NCBI GenBank assembly: GCA_003105035.1
Contig: PQAL01000043.1
Coordinates: forward strand, 1 to 64,000
Length of the DNA: 64,000 bases
Reading direction: 5' to 3'
From: Anaerolineales bacterium
Lineage (GTDB): Bacteria > Chloroflexota > Anaerolineae > Anaerolineales > UBA4823
Below the pieces are notes generated by a model. The model was not told where the DNA came from. It saw only the letters and a program-made list of their open reading frames with translations, and did no database searches. A program made the translations under genes and the position numbers. Positions 59,824 through 64,000 of this stretch are shown in pieces (position 1 is the stretch's first letter; each line of letters opens with the position of its first letter).

Positions 59824-60480
59824 TTGCTGAATTTCTTGCCTTCCCCATCAGAGCTGATCACATACTTGATAATTCTACTCACCGCATTCCCCGTGCATGA
59901 ATTTGCCCACGCCTGGTCTGCTGACCGGTTTGGCGATACCACTCCACGGGCAAATGGGCGTCTGACCCTGAACCCATTGGCGCACCTGGACCCCATCGGC
60001 ACCTTGATGATGATCCTGGTTGGTTTCGGCTGGGCCAAGCCGGTGCCCGTCAACCCGTATGCCTTGCAAAAGCGTTCTTCGGCTGCGCCGATGCTGGTCT
60101 CCCTGGCCGGACCAATGTCGAATTTACTGATGGCCATCATCGCCAGCATACCATTTCGCGTGGGTCTGGTATCCACCCACGCTATCAAGCTGCCTACTGG
60201 TTTGTTGCCGAGCCTCCCCTGGTTTCTGACCACATTTATTTATATCAATCTATTGCTGATGCTGTTCAACCTGATCCCCTTGTTTCCTCTGGATGGTGAA
60301 AAGGTCTTGGAATACTTTTTGCCGCCGGCTGGCGTTCGGATTTTAGATACCATTCGCCCATATAGTCCGATCATCCTGATGGCGATCCTGTTCGTGCTAC
60401 CCATGATCGGTATCAATCTCTTGGGGACGATCCTCATACCAGCATTAACTTCTCTCACCCGCCTATTGATAGGGGCATAG
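59824..60480 (+). CDS. Site-2 protease (M50) family membrane protein
   Basis: A 218-residue intramembrane metalloprotease. The zinc motif HEFAH is at 25-29 in the first helix. [20 protein letters not shown] near 33-52 and [20 protein letters not shown] near 54-73 are conserved in the PDZ-less short group. [20 protein letters not shown] near 143-162 supplies the third ligand Asp. Four to five helices are visible. The start is TTG 59824 with TGAGGAG ten bases upstream. It heads a plus-strand operon with HD-domain and dehydrogenase genes. Its substrate may be a membrane regulator; none is evident here. Confidence 0.9.
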   Translation: MLNFLPSPSELITYLIILLTAFPVHEFAHAWSADRFGDTTPRANGRLTLNPLAHLDPIGTLMMILVGFGWAKPVPVNPYALQKRSSAAPMLVSLAGPMSNLLMAIIASIPFRVGLVSTHAIKLPTGLLPSLPWFLTTFIYINLLLMLFNLIPLFPLDGEKVLEYFLPPAGVRILDTIRPYSPIILMAILFVLPMIGINLLGTILIPALTSLTRLLIGA

Positions 60481-60485
60481 CCTTC

Positions 60486-61022
60486 GTGCGCATCATGTAC
60501 CGCGTGGGCCAGTTCTGGCACACGATATTTACCAGAGCCGATCCTGAAAAATATAACCAGGCGCACAAGCTATTAACCCCTGTAGAATGGGAGCTATTTG
60601 ATAAGCTGCAGCCTGCCGAAAAATCTCATGCTCTGACAATGGTTCACAAGCTGCTCAAGCAGGGGGAGACTCAGCCTGACCTGCTCATTGCAGCATTGCT
60701 GCACGACGTGGGCAAGCTGAGATATCGCCTAAACCCCCTTGAGCGTGCCATGATCGTCCTGGCGAAGACTTTTGTACCTGATAAGGTTAAGCGCTGGGGA
60801 AGCGAACCGCCTGGCGGTTGGGAAAGCCTCCCATCCTGGCGAAAGGCTTTTGTCCTGTCGGAGCAGCACGCTGCCTGGGGTGCCGAGCTGGCCCATAATG
60901 CAGGCGTGAGCCCGCTCAGCGAAACCCTGATCCGCCAGCATCACATGCGGCAGGGCAGCGAGAACCAAACCAAAGAAGATAACCTGCTGCATAAGCTTTG
61001 GCTGGTTGATAATGAGAGCTGA
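60486..61022 (+). CDS. HD-domain protein
   Basis: A 178-residue phosphohydrolase-like protein with the HD metal site. His near 48 (KSHALTMVHKLL), His-Asp at 73-74 (AALLHDVGKLRY) and later His in VLSEQHAAWGAELAHNAGVS near 129-148 and IRQHH near 154 complete it. The substrate may be a nucleotide or cyclic nucleotide, unknown. The start is GTG 60486, five bases after the protease stop; ATG 60495 in frame is an alternative. The next gene begins twelve bases downstream. Confidence 0.85.
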   Translation: MRIMYRVGQFWHTIFTRADPEKYNQAHKLLTPVEWELFDKLQPAEKSHALTMVHKLLKQGETQPDLLIAALLHDVGKLRYRLNPLERAMIVLAKTFVPDKVKRWGSEPPGGWESLPSWRKAFVLSEQHAAWGAELAHNAGVSPLSETLIRQHHMRQGSENQTKEDNLLHKLWLVDNES

Positions 61023-61034
61023 TCGAGGTTTCCG

Positions 61035-62033
61035 ATGACGATAAAGATAACCATCATTGGCACAGGGCTGGTCGGTGCATCGATCGGTCTGGCTTTGGCG
61101 AGCCGGCAGGAACAGTTCCTGCGTACCGGGCATGACAAAAACCCCCAGGCGGCCAATCGAGCGAAAAAGATGGGCGCCCTTGACAAGGTGGATTACAACC
61201 TGCCCAGCTCGATCGAAGACGCCGCCATTGTCATCCTGTCACTGCCGCAGGACCAGATCCGTGAGACCCTTCAGTTCATCGCCTCTGACCTCAAAGAAGA
61301 TGCCGTGATCATGGACACCGCCCCGTTCAAGGGCAAAGTCAGCCAGTGGATGGCGGAGCTTCTACCACCCCAGCGCTACTATATTGGCCTTACCCCGGTG
61401 CTCAATCCCGCTTACCTGGAGACCTCCTTCACGGGGGTTGATTCGGCTCGCGCTGACCTTTTCAGAAACGGTATGATGGCGATCTATTTACCCCACGATC
61501 TGCCTGAAGAAGCGGTTAAATTAGCTACCGATTTTTGCCAGCTGCTGGGTGCAGAGCACATGTTCATCGATCCACTGGAGCTGGATAGTATGATGACCGC
61601 CATTCATCTCCTGCCTGAACTGGTTGCTGCTGCCTTGTTGAATTCCACTGTCGACCGGGCCGGCTGGCGGGACGCGCGCAAGCTTACCGGCCGGCCGTTT
61701 GCATTGACCACCGGTGCGCTGCCACCGGCTGGGCTGGCCAGCTCGTTATCCAGCCAGGCCATGGCGAACCGTGATAGCCTGCTGCGCAACCTGGATATCT
61801 TATTGGATAACCTGGCAGTGCTGCGGTCGCAGCTGGAAACCCAGGAAGGTGAGCAGTTTATTGCTTACTTAGAAAAAGCCCGCCTGGCGCGTGAGACGTG
61901 GCTGCAAGATAAAGCTGATGCCAACTGGGCTGCCAAGGAATTTGTCTCCCCCGTAGAAATGCCGACTTCAAAACAGACCTTCTCGCGCATGTTCACCTTT
62001 GGCGGCGGACGAAAACCCAAAAAACCGAAATAA
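61035..62033 (+). CDS. Prephenate dehydrogenase-like NAD(P)-binding protein
   Basis: A 332-residue protein. The Rossmann motif is ITIIGTGLVGASIGLALASR at 5-24, and VILSLPQDQIRETLQFIASD near 66-85 is the second half of the site. The C-terminal helical domain (about 180-300) is like that of prephenate dehydrogenase / arogenate dehydrogenase (TyrA), with TAIHLLPELVAAALL near 191. No shikimate or tyrosine genes are nearby, and the usual TyrA catalytic His is not obvious. It could act on another small acid. It is cotranscribed with the HD gene. Confidence 0.75.
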   Translation: MTIKITIIGTGLVGASIGLALASRQEQFLRTGHDKNPQAANRAKKMGALDKVDYNLPSSIEDAAIVILSLPQDQIRETLQFIASDLKEDAVIMDTAPFKGKVSQWMAELLPPQRYYIGLTPVLNPAYLETSFTGVDSARADLFRNGMMAIYLPHDLPEEAVKLATDFCQLLGAEHMFIDPLELDSMMTAIHLLPELVAAALLNSTVDRAGWRDARKLTGRPFALTTGALPPAGLASSLSSQAMANRDSLLRNLDILLDNLAVLRSQLETQEGEQFIAYLEKARLARETWLQDKADANWAAKEFVSPVEMPTSKQTFSRMFTFGGGRKPKKPK

Positions 62034-62096
62034 CTGGTGCTAGCCGGAGCTATGCGCAGCATTTGACTGCAAATTTTATAATCAGCGAGGTGCCTT

Positions 62097-63281
62097 ATGA
62101 CCGATAAACTGCAATGGATCCAGGATGAGCTTCAAAAACTAAAAGATGACGGTTTGTACAATCGCATCCGCACCCTCAGCTCGCCTCAAGGCGCCTGGTT
62201 GGTGGTGGATGGCAAACGCGTGCTGAATTTTTGTTCCAATAATTACCTTGGGCTGGCGAACGACCCGCGCATCGTCCAGGCTGCCCAGGAAGCGGTAAAG
62301 AAATACGGGGTCGGTCCGGCTGCCGTGCGCTCCATTGCCGGCACCATGGACCTGCACCTCGAGCTGGAACGCCGCCTGGCTGCATTCAAAGGCGTGCAGG
62401 CTGCCATCACCTTCCAGTCGGGCTTTACCGCCAACATGGGCACCATCCCGGCCCTGGTGGGCAAGGATGACGCGGTTTTTTCGGATGAGCTCAACCATGC
62501 CAGTATCATTGACGGTTGCCGGCTGAGTGGGGCCAAGATTATCCGCTATGCCCATTGCAATCCTGACGACTTGAACCGGGTGCTGAGCGAAGAGCGCTCC
62601 AATTATCCCAAAGCCATGGTCATCACCGATGGTGTCTTCAGCATGGATGGCGACATGGCCCCCCTGGATAAGATCTACGAGGTCGTGAAAAAATATGACG
62701 CCATCCTGATGGTGGATGACGCCCACGGCGAAGGCGTGGTTGGGAAAGGCGGGCGCGGCATCGTCGATCATTTTGGCCTGCATGGCAAAGTGGATGTGGA
62801 GATTGGCACCCTCTCCAAGGCCTTTGGCGTGGTTGGCGGTGTGTCGGCCGGCAATCCGGTGGTGGTGGAATGGCTGCGCCAGCGTGGGCGCCCATTCCTG
62901 TTCTCATCCGCCATGACCGTCCCCGATGTAGCCGCTTGTCTGGCTGCCCTGGATATCCTGGAGACCTCCACCGAGCTGGTGGATAAGCTGTGGGAAAACA
63001 CCCGTTACTTCAAGGCTGAAATGCTTCGCCTGGGCTTCGACACGGGGCTGAGCACCACCCCCATCACCCCCATCATGTTAGGTGAAGCACCTTTAGCGCA
63101 GCAGTTCAGCCGTGAGCTGTTTGAGAATGGCCTGTTTGCCATGTCGATCGGCTTCCCCACCGTGCCTAAAGGCAAAGCCCGCATCCGCGTGATGATCTCC
63201 GCCGCTCATGCCCGTGAAGACCTTGACAAGGGGCTGGAAATCTTCGCCCTGGTCGGCCGCAAATTAGGCGTGATTCAATAA
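62097..63281 (+). CDS. kbl: Glycine C-acetyltransferase / alpha-oxoamine synthase
   Basis: A 394-residue PLP enzyme of the alpha-oxoamine synthase group, best fitting 2-amino-3-ketobutyrate CoA ligase, which joins glycine and acetyl-CoA. [20 protein letters not shown] near 45-64 and [20 protein letters not shown] near 77-96 are conserved. [20 protein letters not shown] near 204-223 holds the Asp to PLP, and [12 protein letters not shown] near 240 the Schiff-base Lys. BioF (8-amino-7-oxononanoate synthase) is close in sequence, but no biotin genes are near. A ribosome site GAGGTGCC lies just before ATG 62097. Confidence 0.88.
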   Translation: MTDKLQWIQDELQKLKDDGLYNRIRTLSSPQGAWLVVDGKRVLNFCSNNYLGLANDPRIVQAAQEAVKKYGVGPAAVRSIAGTMDLHLELERRLAAFKGVQAAITFQSGFTANMGTIPALVGKDDAVFSDELNHASIIDGCRLSGAKIIRYAHCNPDDLNRVLSEERSNYPKAMVITDGVFSMDGDMAPLDKIYEVVKKYDAILMVDDAHGEGVVGKGGRGIVDHFGLHGKVDVEIGTLSKAFGVVGGVSAGNPVVVEWLRQRGRPFLFSSAMTVPDVAACLAALDILETSTELVDKLWENTRYFKAEMLRLGFDTGLSTTPITPIMLGEAPLAQQFSRELFENGLFAMSIGFPTVPKGKARIRVMISAAHAREDLDKGLEIFALVGRKLGVIQ

Positions 63282-63287
63282 TCGTAA

Positions 63288-63315
63288 AGGCGAAGCATCC
63301 AAAGATGCTTCGCCT
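63288..63315. terminator. Hairpin between convergent kbl and gene 63347
   Basis: AGGCGAAGCATC at 63288-63299 pairs perfectly with GATGCTTCGCCT at 63304-63315 around CAAA. The plus side has no T tract. The minus side reads TTTACGATTATT. It probably terminates both genes, with limited strength. Confidence 0.6.
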
Positions 63316-63346
63316 CTGCACCTCGACGACAAATATCTACGCTAAA

Positions 63347-63571
63347 TTATTCTTTGAATGGATCGTAAGTTGGGTTGGTGCCAGCCCAGATGCAGCTCGG
63401 ACGCCCATCCAGGTTGCATGAAAATCCATGGCTACAGCGGTGGGCCAGGATGCGCCCCGGCTGGTCTGGCAGGTGCTCGGGTGGGAAAACCACCTGCGCC
63501 TGCAGCCCCACCTTCTGGTCGATATGCTGGCAGTACTGCACTTTTAAGGTTTCCCAGGTCTTTTCGGTCAT
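63347..63571 (-). CDS. Small Cys-containing hypothetical protein
   Basis: A 74-residue protein with Cys at 14, 46, 52 and 60. The later part (LAHRCSHGFSCNLDGRPSC) suggests a structural metal site or disulfides. No signal peptide or membrane helix is visible. The family is not recognised. GGAG lies eight bases before ATG 63571. The MoxR gene upstream ends about 130 bases away; the bases between (63572-63703) hold nothing recognised. Confidence 0.55.
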   Translation of the reverse strand: MTEKTWETLKVQYCQHIDQKVGLQAQVVFPPEHLPDQPGRILAHRCSHGFSCNLDGRPSCIWAGTNPTYDPFKE

Positions 63572-63703
63572 GTCTTATCTCCGATCAGGGATTAGTATAC
63601 CTTGAACTTTTAGTCCGGCAAAGAGTTTTATTAAATCATCCGTCTCGCTGATTCCCGCCGGCAGGTATTCTGGTCTCTAAATCACGCATACACTCGTGCC
63701 GGA

Positions 63704-64000
63704 TTAGCTACCCTCCTTGCTCATCAATGGCACTTCAGTTTTGTTCAGCAACTCTCGCACCACATCCGCAGCAGTTTCTCCGGACAGGGCATTCTCTGGG
63801 CTCATCATCATACGATGAGCCAGGCAGGCTACCGCCACCGCCTTAACGTCATCTGGGATGACATAATCACGCCCTTGTAGGACGGCACGCGCCTGGGCTG
63901 AGTGGTACACTGCCAGGCTGCCGCGTGGGCTGGCACCCAGGCTGAGTGCGGGATGCTGACGGGTGCTGGTCACCAGGTTCAGGATGTAGCGGCGCACGCT
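63704..64000 (-). CDS. MoxR-type AAA+ ATPase, C-terminal part (cut by window end)
   Basis: The last 98 codons of a gene whose start lies beyond 64000. It shows the C-terminal lid of MoxR ATPases: VRRYILNLVTSTRQHPALSL, GASPRGSLAVYHSAQARAVL and GRDYVIPDDVKAVAVACLAH. The GASPR Arg is the sensor-2 region. MoxR proteins act as chaperone-like ATPases with VWA-domain partners, which would be expected further along but are not visible here. Confidence 0.9.
   Translation of the reverse strand, partial: SVRRYILNLVTSTRQHPALSLGASPRGSLAVYHSAQARAVLQGRDYVIPDDVKAVAVACLAHRMMMSPENALSGETAADVVRELLNKTEVPLMSKEGS

Overview
The window looks like ordinary core chromosome from an anaerobic member of the Chloroflexota, probably class Anaerolineae. 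This is inferred from protein character, not from a database search. The clues are a homodimeric pyruvate:ferredoxin oxidoreductase, a B3/B4-domain protein beside uvrC, an Elp3, many exported proteins with Thr/Pro-rich linkers, a gene block typical of that phylum (DUF6754-like protein, zinc-ribbon membrane protein, MutL-type ASKHA protein), and a seryl T-box leader. I see no insertion sequence, prophage, CRISPR array or tRNA gene.

Layout. 1-1100: end of an rRNA operon (23S 3' end, 5S), then rpsU and infA behind a consensus promoter and an intrinsic terminator. 1112-5693 (minus): PFOR plus a dihydroorotate-dehydrogenase-like flavoprotein. 5918-13777 (plus): a tight eight-gene operon of mostly unnamed membrane proteins built round a MutL-like ASKHA protein; this is the best candidate for an undescribed system. 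13848-24183: phosphohexomutase, a cNMP/PH-domain membrane protein, def, recF, rsmG, exported C39/LysM and DUF4349 proteins, a phosphoesterase, a luciferase-like oxidoreductase and a DUF4404 protein. 24321-26715: a Trm9-like methyltransferase divergent from elp3. 26851-31672: fhs of the long, eukaryote-like form, a 40-residue membrane protein, a B3/B4 protein and uvrC. 31821-38363 (mostly plus): pncC, a CAP/LysM protein, sixA-like and HAD phosphatases, then a coupled ABC exporter / deoxynucleotide-hydrolase-like / rarD operon. 38343-46852 (minus): M28 peptidase, a 1973-residue alpha-2-macroglobulin-like lipoprotein and a Cys/Met-metabolism PLP enzyme with a long leader. 47170-50189 (plus): VanW, Trm112-like and HEAT-repeat proteins. 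50257-52387 (minus): serS with its T-box, then a DUF456 protein. 52492-54257: divergent arsR/arsM. 54439-59754 (minus): GIN-domain lipoprotein and a five-gene operon (DUF951, glycosyltransferase, NBR1-Ig protein, rsmI, PGI/PMI). 59824-63281 (plus): site-2 protease, HD protein, prephenate-dehydrogenase-like protein, kbl. 63347-64000 (minus): a small Cys protein and the 3' end of a MoxR AAA+ gene cut by the window edge.

Regulation. Several genes share one promoter form: an extended -10 (TGN followed by TAnnnT) ending six or seven bases before the start codon, which predicts leaderless mRNAs. Classical -35/-10 promoters with leaders precede rpsU, serS, arsM and the ABC exporter. Functionally the window covers pyruvate oxidation and C1 metabolism, translation and tRNA wobble chemistry, envelope and cell-surface proteins, and arsenic detoxification.
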